Shown here in pieces: positions 1-8,240 of a DNA stretch of 43,571 nucleotides. The notes below the pieces were generated by a model, which saw only the letters and a program-made list of their open reading frames with translations, did not search any database and had not been told where the DNA came from. Origin of the DNA: Bacillus paramycoides (lineage in GTDB: Bacteria > Bacillota > Bacilli > Bacillales > Bacillaceae_G); the NCBI RefSeq assembly GCF_001884235.1, contig NZ_MAOI01000119.1, positions 1 through 43,571 on the forward strand, read 5' to 3'. The stretch's first letter is position 1; each line of letters opens with the position of its first letter. The translations under genes and the position numbers were made by a program.

Positions 1-104
1 TTAAACTATTATGGATTTCGACATTGTTATTATTTCACTTGTACCTTCAACTACAAAAAGGAGAAAGAGCTAGGAAATTTCCCTCTACCTCTCTAAAACT
101 AAGA

Positions 105-1202
105 TTACATCCCTCTTTTTATAGACTCTTTTGCATGTAAGTCACTAATAATATGTTTGGATGCTCTTGAAATTTGTTCTCGTAATTCCTCTACCCTTTG
201 CCCTAAAGTTTCTTGCATATATTCTTTTTGTTCTATTTGGTTGATTGCCATGCTATATAGTGTCCCTGGCGTCCAGCCTCCATCTACACTCCCAATACTT
301 GGTTGGTTTACTTGTTGTACAAACGAATCAATCTTTGGATCATATGAAATACCAATCATAGGAGTATTAGCAACTGCCGCTAATATAAGAGCATGGAGCC
401 TCATTCCGATTAGCAAGGAGCATTCTGATAAAATAGAGATTTTTTCATGAATATCCATTTTATAAGGGAGCATGTGTGCTTCTTCTCCCATCAAATTAAT
501 GATTTCCCTTGATGCATTTTGATCAAATGGACCATGCATCGGTACAAATAAAATATGATATCCCTCTTGCTTAAGTCTTTTTAGCGTGCCTGCTAACTTC
601 TTCATATAATTTTCTTTTGCATCCCAGTACCGTACACTAACCGCAACAATTTTCCCTTGTAAAGAATGTTTTTGCAGCCAATTGGTCTTCTTTTTTTCTG
701 GCATACAAGCTAATACTGGATCTGGAACAAGTTCGATGTCTTTCTTAATACCAATTTCTTTTAAGTACAAAAAAGAATCTTCATCACGCACTGATATATA
801 CTCAGCCTTAGATATATGCCATTTCACCAATAAACGATTTTGCTTCTTCGTAATAGGCCCGATTCCTTGGGCATAAATATAATACGGCTTTTTCAACAAA
901 AGAGCCAACCGCATAATACCTGTATAATATAGAATACTTCTTATACTCGTCTTATCTTGCAAGAGGCTACCGCCTCCACTAATTAAACCATTACTTTTCT
1001 TTATTTCTCGGTAAACCGCTCCTATATCCCAACGATTTACCGCCTCTACACCGTACATTTCCCTTGTATAGTCGGGGTCATTAGAAAGTACAACAAGCTC
1101 AAGAGTAGGATCCTCTTCATGCAGCGCTTGAATAATTGATTGTAAAATTGCTTCGTCCCCAACATTATAAAAACCATAATATCCTGATAAAACTAACCGC
1201 AC
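105..1202 (-). CDS. csaB: CsaB-type polysaccharide pyruvyl transferase
   Basis: This is a polysaccharide pyruvyl transferase (365 aa). In this family CsaB adds ketal pyruvate to the secondary cell wall polysaccharide, creating the ligand for SLH domains of S-layer proteins. Visible family features are the N-terminal GYYGFYNVGDEAILQSI segment, GGGSLLQD near residue 80, and the C-terminal GMRLHALILAA segment. The open frame extends to an ATG at 1226, but a GGAGGAGG ribosome site sits 6 nt before a GTG at 1202, so I start there. It lies 164 bp downstream of a flippase-like gene on the same strand, the csaA-csaB order known from B. anthracis. S-layer genes would be expected beyond the left edge, which I cannot see. 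No missing residue is apparent. Confidence 0.92.
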   Translation of the reverse strand: MRLVLSGYYGFYNVGDEAILQSIIQALHEEDPTLELVVLSNDPDYTREMYGVEAVNRWDIGAVYREIKKSNGLISGGGSLLQDKTSIRSILYYTGIMRLALLLKKPYYIYAQGIGPITKKQNRLLVKWHISKAEYISVRDEDSFLYLKEIGIKKDIELVPDPVLACMPEKKKTNWLQKHSLQGKIVAVSVRYWDAKENYMKKLAGTLKRLKQEGYHILFVPMHGPFDQNASREIINLMGEEAHMLPYKMDIHEKISILSECSLLIGMRLHALILAAVANTPMIGISYDPKIDSFVQQVNQPSIGSVDGGWTPGTLYSMAINQIEQKEYMQETLGQRVEELREQISRASKHIISDLHAKESIKRGM

Positions 1203-1366
1203 TCTTAGCCTCCTCCAACGTTTCACAATCAGCTCTTTTGTAATTAAACAAATTGCTATTAATTCCTTACCGAGAAAGGTTTGATAACTTCAAATTGAAT
1301 TCTTTTAAAAACATATAACAAACCATACTTATTTATAATGCTGTTCATTTTCTATAATAATCGAAT

Positions 1367-2887
1367 TTATTTACGTAAAAACGAAATTTGTTCTTTCGAT
1401 ATCCAGTTTAATTTCAACGCACATACGCCATATAACAAGGAAGCTATTCCTAGCGCTACAGCACTATATATCATTGCAAAAAGTCTAGAATCTGTCACAT
1501 TGATAAGTGTAGACACAAAGTATAATGCTGCCCCTAAAATACTAGATACTACAATCACCGCTATAAATTTCCCTATATGTATTGGATAGGAAAGGTCTTT
1601 TCTAATATAAATGTAATTCGCAATACAAATCAGTATATATATGATTAGAGTACTATACGCTGCTCCATTTATACCAACTTGTTTTACTAGCGTTATATTT
1701 AAAATAATTTTTACGAAGCTCGCACCAATGATAATCCATGCCGCTTGCATTGAACGCTTAATCCCTTGCAGAATTCCTATTGATAATACCGTAAGTGATG
1801 TGAAATACGAACTACCAATTAAAATGGCTAGCATGCCACTTCCTTTTGTGTCTGTAAATAATCCAACATTAAGCGGTACTGCGAGCGCCATAAGCCATAT
1901 CGTTAGCGGCATTGTTAAAACATGCGCAAACTCATTTGTGCGCTTTACTGTCAATTTAGCTAAAGCTATATCTTTTTTTGTTAAAGCAGCTGTTAATAAT
2001 GGAATTAATGGAAATACCATTGCGCTTGCAAGTACAACAATTAATTGCGTAAATGCAAAACCACGGCTATATATACCGAATTGCTCTTGAATAGTTGCAG
2101 AAGATTCATGTAGTACATGTGGAATTGTTACGGAATCAACTAAATTTAAAACCGGCATAGATAACGCTCCAATGGCAATGGGAATTGAAACACGGAGTAT
2201 TTTTTTCGCGTTTTTCTTAAAGTCTTGTAACGAATACGTTTTACTCTTATAACGATACGTGCTTCTCACATATTTTACTCGTAAATATATAAGTGACGTA
2301 ATAACGCCAAAGCAAGAGCCAATCATTGCTCCACCTGTTATGATATCACTACTTTTATTCAAATATACAAATACATAAGCAATCGTTAGCATAAAGAACA
2401 CGCGAATCAACTGCTCAATTACTTGTGATACGCCCGTAGGTATCATATCTCCAAACCCTTGGAAATATCCACGATACACTGCCATGTATGGTGCGATTAA
2501 CAAGGCAAATGAAGTAACAATTAATGGTAGCCTCGTCTCTTGTCCACCAAGCATATTTGCAATACTACTCGATCCAATGATAATAATTAAAAATCCGAAT
2601 ATCCCACATATAACACCGATAATAGATGCGGACGTAAACAATTTAGCAATTCCGTCCTGATCATTTTTTTCATGAAGTTCAGCAATTAGCTGGGATATTG
2701 CTAGCGGAACCCCCGCTACTGATAAAGTTAAGGCTATCATATATACAGGAAAAACGAGGCGAAAAATCCCAAGTACTTCATCTCCCGCTATATTTTGCAA
2801 TGGAATTTGAAAAAAACTCCCCACCACTTTCGATAGGAACGTTGTAATGGTTAAAATTGCAGCGCCTTTTACAAACTTTTTATTCAT
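1367..2887 (-). CDS. csaA: Polysaccharide flippase (CsaA / SpoVB-like MOP superfamily)
   Basis: A 506-residue polytopic membrane protein of the MVIN/MATE (MOP flippase) superfamily. The N-terminus (MNKKFVKGAAILTITTFLSK) is the usual first-helix start of SpoVB/YtgP-like exporters, followed by about 14 hydrophobic segments. The inferred role is export of a lipid-linked polysaccharide unit across the membrane. In B. anthracis the gene before csaB is called csaA and is a predicted oligosaccharide transporter; I use the symbol because of the csaB neighbour, not because sequence alone separates it from other SpoVB paralogues. The ATG follows an AAAGAGATAGAAG purine-rich ribosome site. The gene most likely forms an operon with csaB, with the promoter somewhere in 2888-3100. 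Confidence 0.85.
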   Translation of the reverse strand: MNKKFVKGAAILTITTFLSKVVGSFFQIPLQNIAGDEVLGIFRLVFPVYMIALTLSVAGVPLAISQLIAELHEKNDQDGIAKLFTSASIIGVICGIFGFLIIIIGSSSIANMLGGQETRLPLIVTSFALLIAPYMAVYRGYFQGFGDMIPTGVSQVIEQLIRVFFMLTIAYVFVYLNKSSDIITGGAMIGSCFGVITSLIYLRVKYVRSTYRYKSKTYSLQDFKKNAKKILRVSIPIAIGALSMPVLNLVDSVTIPHVLHESSATIQEQFGIYSRGFAFTQLIVVLASAMVFPLIPLLTAALTKKDIALAKLTVKRTNEFAHVLTMPLTIWLMALAVPLNVGLFTDTKGSGMLAILIGSSYFTSLTVLSIGILQGIKRSMQAAWIIIGASFVKIILNITLVKQVGINGAAYSTLIIYILICIANYIYIRKDLSYPIHIGKFIAVIVVSSILGAALYFVSTLINVTDSRLFAMIYSAVALGIASLLYGVCALKLNWISKEQISFLRK

Positions 2888-3186
2888 CTTCTATCTCTTT
2901 TCTTTCAAATATGATTTAAATAAATATCAAGTCAGTATTCTTGCTTAATCTAGAGAAACTTCACTCTATTTCATTTAGTTATCATACCAAATTTCTTATA
3001 TATTGAATACTCTCGTTCCAAATATAATAAGTACAAAACAAGATTATTTCCATCCTATTTTCCCTTAAATTTACTACTTTTACTTATTCAAGATAAACCT
3101 GTAATATACTGTAGCTCTTGTCAGTAAGAGGATTGTTTGCAACACGCTAAATTAAGTAAAATAATTCTTAAATTTCCCTTTTCAAG

Positions 3187-3366
3187 ATGAAGTTAAGAAA
3201 TCCGAAAAAAACAGACGAAATGTGGCTTATTCAATCATCTTAAGTTTATAATTTCGTTAACCGTACACAATTAATTTGTGAAGGTAGCCATTTCTCAAAT
3301 CCTGAATATAATTTGAAGTTAGATGATCTAACTGATGCTCAACAGATTTATAAAATCCAGACATAA
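3187..3366 (+). pseudogene. Decayed short reading frame of unknown origin
   Basis: Reading from the ATG at 3187 gives 18 codons (MKLRNPKKTDEMWLIQSS), a TAA at 3241, then 40 further open codons in the same frame ending with TAA at 3364. The second half (for example NLKLDDLTDAQQIYKIQT) reads like protein. I see no convincing ribosome site and do not recognise the family. It could be chance in AT-rich DNA; the support is only the long in-frame continuation after the stop. Confidence 0.25.
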
Positions 3367-3396
3367 GGATTTTCCACATAAGCAACACATATATAA

Positions 3397-3448
3397 ATAA
3401 GAAGAACCCTCACACTCTACAACGCAACTCGTGTGAAGGTTCTTCTTA
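3397..3448 (-). terminator. Intrinsic terminator after sulP
   Basis: Inverted repeat: AAGAAGAACC.TCACAC at 3399-3415 pairs with GTGTGAAGGTTCTTCTT ending at 3447, with one bulge and a loop of about 14 nt. It lies directly downstream of the sulP stop codon and is followed on the minus strand by a U-rich tract. Confidence 0.85.
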
Positions 3449-4927
3449 TTATACTGCCTTAACTTCTAAAAACTGTAGTTTCTCTTTTTGCTCATCATTC
3501 GCCATCATAACTATCGTCTTTTCAACATGTGGATGTACATTTTCAAGCGTCACACTCGCTCCTACTTTATCTGACTGCTCAACAAAGTTTAATAACGCCA
3601 TAGCTCCTGATACATCCATATAACGTACATCTTTCATACGTAAAACAACCGGTGACTTCACATCTTGTAAAGAAGTAAAAATACGATCTACTGATAGGAA
3701 AGAAAGTGATCCCTGAATCGTGTACGTCGCTTCTTTTTCTTTTATAATAGAAGCTTTCCGTTCTTTACATCTCACCATATATATAATGAAAGAAAGAATA
3801 ATACCAAACGCAACAGCAACCATTAAATCAAATTTCACTGTCACAAACATCGTCACGAACATAACAATAACATCACCCTTTGGGGCTACGTGCACTTTCC
3901 TCATACTTTCCCAATCAAACATCCCTATACCAGTTAAAATTAAAATACCTGATAATACAGCAAGTGGGATATATTGTACCACCGAACCGAGTCCCATAAT
4001 GAAAATAAATAATATGACACTATGCATACAAGCTGAAAGTGCCGTTTTCCCGCCACTTCTTATATTTACAATAGACCTAACAGTCGCCCCTGCTCCTGCT
4101 AATCCTCCGAACAAACCGCTCGCAATATTACCAATACCTTGTCCGATTAGCTCTTTATTACTTTTATGCCGTGTCCCTGTCACATTATCCATTACGACAG
4201 ACGTTAATAATGAGTCAATGGATCCTAGTAAAGCAATACTTAGAGCTGGTAATACAAGTTCCAACATTCCCGATCCGCTTAAAGCCGGTACGTGAAGAGC
4301 TGGCATCGCCTCCGGAATTGCACCTATCTTTTCAATTACCTTATTTAAAGAAATAGTTCCTACAACCGGTAAGTGTACTGTAAGTCCTTGTAGCATAGAA
4401 GAAAATAACGGCAATAGTGCTGTAACACCTACTAATGCCACTAAACTTGATGGAATCGCCTTAATCCATTTTCCAGAAACAATCATTACAATAATCGTTA
4501 ATAACACGAGTAGAAAACTATTTTGTACGTGCTTCATTTCACCTAAAATAATGATAAGTGCAATCCCATTCATAAACCCTGAAACTACAGAGTACGGAAT
4601 ATAGCGAACGTAAGAGCCAAGCTTACATACACCAAATAAAATTTGAAATACCCCTGCCATCATAAATGCAATAAAACTTGCTTCTAATCCGTAAGTTGCA
4701 ATAACGCCTGTTGCAATAACTGTAATCGGCCCAGTTGGTCCAGTTACTTGCCCTGGTGTGCCGCCAAATAACGCCGCAAACAAACCTGCAAAAATCGCAC
4801 CATACAATCCGACTAGTGCCCCTTCAGACGTTCCCGTCGCGGCAATACCAAATGCAATTGCTAGCGGCAAAGCAACAATCGCAACAGTAAACCCTGCTAA
4901 ACATTCCTTTGCTATTTTTTGAATCAT
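3449..4927 (-). CDS. SulP family anion transporter with STAS domain
   Basis: A SulP/SLC26-type permease of 492 aa that probably imports sulfate, bicarbonate or another small anion. The N-terminal half has the family signature: an ALPLAIAFGIA helix, then a GLYGAIFAGLFAALFGGTPGQVTGPTGP segment (residues about 40-70). A run of 10-12 hydrophobic helices follows to about residue 385. The C-terminal 110 residues are a STAS domain (VVLRMKDVRYMDVSGAMAL). The frame is open upstream to 5038, but AAGGTGG followed by 7 nt and ATG at 4927 gives the natural start, and the extra residues are not membrane-like. The substrate cannot be told from sequence; there is no adjacent carbonic anhydrase or sulfate assimilation gene. 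Confidence 0.92.
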   Translation of the reverse strand: MIQKIAKECLAGFTVAIVALPLAIAFGIAATGTSEGALVGLYGAIFAGLFAALFGGTPGQVTGPTGPITVIATGVIATYGLEASFIAFMMAGVFQILFGVCKLGSYVRYIPYSVVSGFMNGIALIIILGEMKHVQNSFLLVLLTIIVMIVSGKWIKAIPSSLVALVGVTALLPLFSSMLQGLTVHLPVVGTISLNKVIEKIGAIPEAMPALHVPALSGSGMLELVLPALSIALLGSIDSLLTSVVMDNVTGTRHKSNKELIGQGIGNIASGLFGGLAGAGATVRSIVNIRSGGKTALSACMHSVILFIFIMGLGSVVQYIPLAVLSGILILTGIGMFDWESMRKVHVAPKGDVIVMFVTMFVTVKFDLMVAVAFGIILSFIIYMVRCKERKASIIKEKEATYTIQGSLSFLSVDRIFTSLQDVKSPVVLRMKDVRYMDVSGAMALLNFVEQSDKVGASVTLENVHPHVEKTIVMMANDEQKEKLQFLEVKAV

Positions 4928-5059
4928 AAAAAAACCACCTTCATATAAAGTCCACGTTCCATTGTACACCCAAAAAGATTCATTCGTTAGCGTATTTATA
5001 AGAAACTCTTTACAGTCTCGTGAAGTAAACGTATTCAATGAAAAGTTTCTCCCTTACCT

Positions 5060-5087
5060 TTGGAAACAATTACAACTATGCTATAAT
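5060..5087 (+). promoter_or_regulatory. Sigma-A-like promoter for the 5126 gene
   Basis: TTGGAA (5060-5065), a 16-bp spacer and TATAAT (5082-5087) lie 38 bp upstream of the ATG at 5126. Called by hexamer match only. Confidence 0.6.
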
Positions 5088-5125
5088 GAACAAATTAAAT
5101 CTTTTACTATACACTTGGAGGCACT

Positions 5126-5590
5126 ATGCTAACTTTTGAAGAAAAATTATCGATTATTGAATCTTTCCCAGAATTAGAAAGAAAGAACGTATCATTAAAA
5201 CGCGTAAACTTTCACTTTGAAGAAAGTCGTTTAGATAAAAAGAACGTTGTATATCATTTACATCCAAACGGAAACGGATTTGTATACGCAAGCGGTATTA
5301 AAGGCTACAAAACGGACGACAAAGGTATGATTAACATCCGTGAATTTTCAGCAGAGGAATTACGTTCAGTAATTGAGCAATCCATTGAACTACTATCACA
5401 AGAAGAAATAGTGGTTCCTGCAGAACCTGCGAAAGAAGAAGAATGGCATAACGAAGATGGTCATATTCTTACTCTTATATCTGAGGATGACATGTGGAAC
5501 GTTTACGCTGGCGTAAACTTAGACGGTACATTCAACTCTTATCCAGAAGCTGCGGAATACCTTGACGAAGAAGGTTTTTCACGTAAATAA
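5126..5590 (+). CDS. Conserved hypothetical protein, 154 aa
   Basis: A soluble acidic protein with no signal peptide or membrane segment. I do not recognise a characterised family; it resembles an uncharacterised Bacillus protein. Residues 1-95 look like one compact alpha/beta unit (LTFEEKLSIIESFPELERKN near the start, then YHLHPNGNGFVYASGIKGY). After a linker rich in Glu and Pro (about residues 100-110) comes a second small unit, HILTLISEDDMWNVYAGVNL, ending in an acidic tail. The start is supported by TTGGAGG 6 nt before the ATG and by an upstream promoter. It is monocistronic, ending at a strong bidirectional terminator. Function unknown. Confidence 0.85.
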   Translation: MLTFEEKLSIIESFPELERKNVSLKRVNFHFEESRLDKKNVVYHLHPNGNGFVYASGIKGYKTDDKGMINIREFSAEELRSVIEQSIELLSQEEIVVPAEPAKEEEWHNEDGHILTLISEDDMWNVYAGVNLDGTFNSYPEAAEYLDEEGFSRK

Positions 5591-5603
5591 TAAGCTCTCC
5601 ACT

Positions 5604-5641
5604 ATGTATGATACCCTCGTAAATTACGGGGTATCATACAT
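5604..5641. terminator. Bidirectional intrinsic terminator
   Basis: TGTATGATACCC (from 5604) pairs with GGGGTATCATACA, separated by about 11 nt. It sits between two convergent genes (5126-5590 plus and 5654-6472 minus) and probably serves both. Confidence 0.8.
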
Positions 5642-5653
5642 CAAATTATGAAA

Positions 5654-6472
5654 TCAAAACTTCTTATTCTCACTATCCCCTATAAAACTTTGAAGTTGAC
5701 AACTATAAGACTCCGTATTAAAAACATCATTAACTAACTCCACTTCAATAAAACTCTCCACTTCTATATTGTTTTCTTTTACATATTTAATCATGGTATT
5801 TCTACGTTCCTCTTCATTCTCTTTACTATACGCTAATGTTAAATATTTCCCGCCCGGTAATATTTTTATATTTTGCTCCTCTTCCATATGTACATTATCT
5901 TGCACCTTATTAAAAACATACTTTGGTTCTACATCCCACTTTTCATTTACATTGTATAAAATCCCCATTTCCATTGACATTTTCCCTTCATAATTTTGAA
6001 TGATTTTCTCCAAATCGGAATAATAAAGTAACTCTTGTAAACTCCCCACTTCTTTACAAGGGGCTACAATTACATAACGCTGTTCAAAGAACTGAATAGA
6101 TATTTCATCATTCTTTAATATATCCTGTGAACTTCCTACTTTCGCATTTAAACAATCAATCGTTTCGATTACTTCTTTCATTTTCTTTATATTTTCTTCC
6201 GCTTCTTCTCTCTTTAATTGTAAAAATTGCAGCAATTTATCCGTATTACATTCCTTAAAAATCTCTTGAAGTTCTACTATACTGGTGTTTAACTCTCTAC
6301 AGCTTTTTATAATATCAATGTGAATAAATTGATCTATAGAATAATATCTATATCCAGTTGATTCATCAATATGTTTTGGAATAAGAATTCCCATTTTATG
6401 ATAGTACCTTAATGCTTTTATCGTTATATCCTTTATTTTTGCAACTTCTCCAATAGAAAATAATTTTTTCAC
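5654..6472 (-). CDS. MerR-family multidrug-type transcriptional regulator
   Basis: A 272-residue regulator of the MerR family, of the BmrR/BltR type with a C-terminal effector domain. Residues 1-70 form the winged helix-turn-helix (FSIGEVAKIKDITIKALRYY, then GYRYYSIDQF). Residues 75-115 form the antiparallel coiled coil (LLQFLQLKREEAEENIKKMK), and about 125-270 resembles a GyrI-like small-molecule binding domain. The family binds promoters with overlong spacers and twists them to activate transcription. It is divergent from a GNAT acetyltransferase, and the 111-bp gap contains exactly such a promoter (6510-6540), so that gene is the likely target. The ligand is unknown. Confidence 0.9.
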   Translation of the reverse strand: MKKLFSIGEVAKIKDITIKALRYYHKMGILIPKHIDESTGYRYYSIDQFIHIDIIKSCRELNTSIVELQEIFKECNTDKLLQFLQLKREEAEENIKKMKEVIETIDCLNAKVGSSQDILKNDEISIQFFEQRYVIVAPCKEVGSLQELLYYSDLEKIIQNYEGKMSMEMGILYNVNEKWDVEPKYVFNKVQDNVHMEEEQNIKILPGGKYLTLAYSKENEEERRNTMIKYVKENNIEVESFIEVELVNDVFNTESYSCQLQSFIGDSENKKF

Positions 6473-6509
6473 TTTAATCTCTTCCTTTATATTTTTTCCC
6501 TCACTACCA

Positions 6510-6540
6510 TTGACTCTCCCCTTAGAGGAGACCTTACTAT
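6510..6540 (+). promoter_or_regulatory. MerR-type promoter with 19-bp spacer and operator dyad
   Basis: TTGACT at 6510-6515 and TACTAT at 6535-6540 are separated by 19 bp instead of 17. The spacer holds the partly symmetric CTCCCCTTAGAGGAG, very like the operator of drug-responsive MerR proteins such as BmrR. It lies 44 bp upstream of the acetyltransferase ATG and next to the divergent merR-family gene. Confidence 0.8.
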
Positions 6541-6583
6541 TTATATAATAAGTTATTTACATTGATAAAGGGAGTATACAATT

Positions 6584-7216
6584 ATGAACACAGTAAAATA
6601 TAGAAGTCTTGTTAAGGAAGACTATGAGCCTATAAAACATTTAATTGGCGAGGCATTTGGATTTAATCAATTCATTACAGATAAAAAATTTTTAAATTCA
6701 TTATTAAGCTTCTATCTACAAAGTTGTATTTTAGGAAGTTCCTTTAGTAAGGTAGCTGAAAAAGATAATAAAATTATTGGTGTCATTTTAGGCGATTCCG
6801 AAAAGGATAAGAACCGTTTAAAGAAATTTCATAATACTTTTAGCTTTGCCTATAACACGCTTAAACTATTCATGACTAATAAAGAGAATAGAGAATTTTT
6901 AAAAGCATTTATAAAAGTTCAAAAAACATATAAAGAACTAATTAAAGGAAAAGAAGATCATTTTCAAGGCTGTATACAATTATTCATCGTATCCGAAGAA
7001 TCTAGAGGTCTTGGAGTTGGGAAAACTTTAATGAATGCATTGTTCCAATATATGACAAAAGAAGATGTGACATCTTTATATTTATATACAGATAACGCAT
7101 GCAACTATGGATTTTATGACAAACAAAACTTCAAACGTGTACAAGAAAAAGCAATTCATTTTGGACCAAAGGAAGAAGATTTTAATATATTTTTATACCG
7201 CTATGATTTTCTCTAA
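6584..7216 (+). CDS. GNAT family N-acetyltransferase
   Basis: A 210-residue acetyltransferase of the GNAT superfamily, transferring an acetyl group from acetyl-CoA to an amine; the substrate is unknown. The acetyl-CoA motif A is clear: IVSEESRGLGVGKTLMNALF at about residues 131-150, with the R/G-x-G-x-G-K loop. Motif B follows (LYLYTDNACNYGFYDKQNF), typical of the C-terminal half. The N-terminal half is longer than in minimal GNATs and contains a Lys/Phe-rich segment. The start has AAAGGGAG about 8 nt upstream. Its promoter carries the 19-bp MerR spacer, so it is probably induced by the divergent regulator, perhaps as a drug- or stress-modifying enzyme (inference). Confidence 0.88.
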   Translation: MNTVKYRSLVKEDYEPIKHLIGEAFGFNQFITDKKFLNSLLSFYLQSCILGSSFSKVAEKDNKIIGVILGDSEKDKNRLKKFHNTFSFAYNTLKLFMTNKENREFLKAFIKVQKTYKELIKGKEDHFQGCIQLFIVSEESRGLGVGKTLMNALFQYMTKEDVTSLYLYTDNACNYGFYDKQNFKRVQEKAIHFGPKEEDFNIFLYRYDFL

Positions 7217-7237
7217 TAGCAACATTTACGACTCGAC

Positions 7238-7261
7238 GCTCTTTACTAATTAGTAAAGAGC
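7238..7261. terminator. 24-bp perfect palindrome, probable terminator of the GNAT gene
   Basis: GCTCTTTACTAA is followed immediately by its exact reverse complement TTAGTAAAGAGC. It is 22 bp past the GNAT stop. It lacks a good T-run, so termination is inferred; a protein-binding site is the alternative. Confidence 0.45.
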
Positions 7262-7297
7262 TATATTAAGTATGATCGATCCTATCTAGAAATATGA

Positions 7298-7399
7298 AGA
7301 GAATGTGGTTATCCAAAAACAATGCCAGCACAAGGTCTCCAGCCAAACTCTTTCACTGCCATCATACAAATTGCGGGTGAACCGTTTGGTGTGGGTTAA
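7298..7399 (+). pseudogene. Unrecognised 33-codon gene remnant
   Basis: A frame with no start at its left edge (a TGA precedes it) reads RECGYPKTMPAQGLQPNSFT and continues to EPFGVG before a TAA at 7397. The composition looks protein-like, but I do not recognise the parent family. It is followed within about 25 bp by a partial bcr-like repeat end. Confidence 0.25.
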
Positions 7400-7555
7400 T
7401 AACTAGTAGATGATGCTCTACTAATTAAAGTTTCAATTTATTACAGTGTGATTTAGAGTTTGAACTGTTCAACATGGAAAGAGGAAGATATTTAACAACA
7501 TCAGTGTACATTGGGTATTGCACATGAGTAATACCGTAAAAAAGGAGAGCACAGC

Positions 7556-8155
7556 ATGGAATGGATTTATGAATTATTTCAGCAATATGGGTATTATGTA
7601 GTACTTATTGGATTGCTGTTAGAATATATCGCTCTTCCGTTTCCAGGAGAGCCAACATTAGCCTATGCAGGATTTTTATCGCATCAAGGTGATTTGAGTT
7701 TACCAATTTTAATTATTTTATCCTTTATTGGGACAAGTGTAGGTATGACATTCCAATACTTTTTAGGAAATAAACTTGGCATGCCTTTCATTCAGAAATA
7801 CGGGAAATATGTATTTTTAACACAACGAAAAATTGATTTAACGAAAATGTGGTTTGATAAATACGGATATTTTCTAATCTTTATCGCTTTTTTCATTCCA
7901 GGTGTCCGCCACTTTACAGGATACTTTGCAGGAATTATCAACTTACCGTTTCGCCGTTTTGCAATTACAATTTATTCAGGCGCCCTATTTTGGGTATCTT
8001 TCTTCTTAATTTGCGGTTACTGGTTAGGCGACAACTTACAAGATATATTCACAGTACTTGGACAGCACATTGGGAAAATTATTTTTGGTATGATTGCCAT
8101 TATGCTAATCACCCGATTTCGCAAAAAATTAAAGCTTGTGTTTGTAAAAAATTAA
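7556..8155 (+). CDS. DedA family membrane protein
   Basis: A DedA/VTT-superfamily inner membrane protein of 199 aa; family members act in lipid carrier flipping and membrane homeostasis. Diagnostic segments are ALPFPGEPTLAYAGFLS near residue 26 and, in the second half, FIPGVRHFTGYFAGIINLPFRRF (about residues 120-142), with the conserved F..R.-PG-R-x-x-G pattern. Four to five hydrophobic helices are visible. AAAGGAG 7 nt upstream fixes the start. The last codons lie in the first copy of a 24-bp imperfect direct repeat (8124-8170), so the C-terminal tail (KLKLVFVKN) may have been altered recently by duplication. It is followed by a terminator at 8216. Confidence 0.9.
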   Translation: MEWIYELFQQYGYYVVLIGLLLEYIALPFPGEPTLAYAGFLSHQGDLSLPILIILSFIGTSVGMTFQYFLGNKLGMPFIQKYGKYVFLTQRKIDLTKMWFDKYGYFLIFIAFFIPGVRHFTGYFAGIINLPFRRFAITIYSGALFWVSFFLICGYWLGDNLQDIFTVLGQHIGKIIFGMIAIMLITRFRKKLKLVFVKN

Positions 8156-8171
8156 AGCACGTATTTGTAAA
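8124..8171 (+). repeat. Tandem imperfect direct repeat at the dedA 3' end
   Basis: AAATTAAAGCTTGTGTTTGTAAAAA is followed at once by AATTAAAGCACGTATTTGTAAAAAA, about 24 bp repeated twice with 3 differences. The dedA stop codon (TAA in AATTAAAG) falls at the junction. Confidence 0.65.
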
Positions 8172-8215
8172 AAAACATAGTAGAGTAGAAAACTGAAACA
8201 GATTATATTTTCTTT

Positions 8216-8240
8216 AGAGATGGCTCTGCCATCTCTTTTC
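8216..8240 (+). terminator. Intrinsic terminator after dedA
   Basis: AGAGATGGC (8216-8224), loop TCT, GCCATCTCT (8228-8236) then TTTT. The hairpin is immediately adjacent to the group II intron domain V remnant, so part of it may derive from that intron's 3' end. Confidence 0.6.

Larger units (their letters stand above)
2888..3448. other. Intergenic region between csaA and sulP
   Basis: This 561-bp AT-rich stretch holds no intact gene. Its left part must carry the csaA promoter; a TATGAT hexamer on the minus strand near 2985 is a candidate -10 with a poor -35. Its middle holds a decayed reading frame (3187-3366, listed separately), and its right end holds the sulP terminator. Confidence 0.6.
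7217..7555. other. Intergenic region with palindrome and gene remnant
   Basis: This gap holds a 24-bp perfect palindrome (7238-7261), a short open remnant (7298-7399), a partial copy of the TTAAAGTTTCA-TTTAT repeat end near 7424-7439, and the ribosome site of the next gene. No intact gene is seen. Confidence 0.5.
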
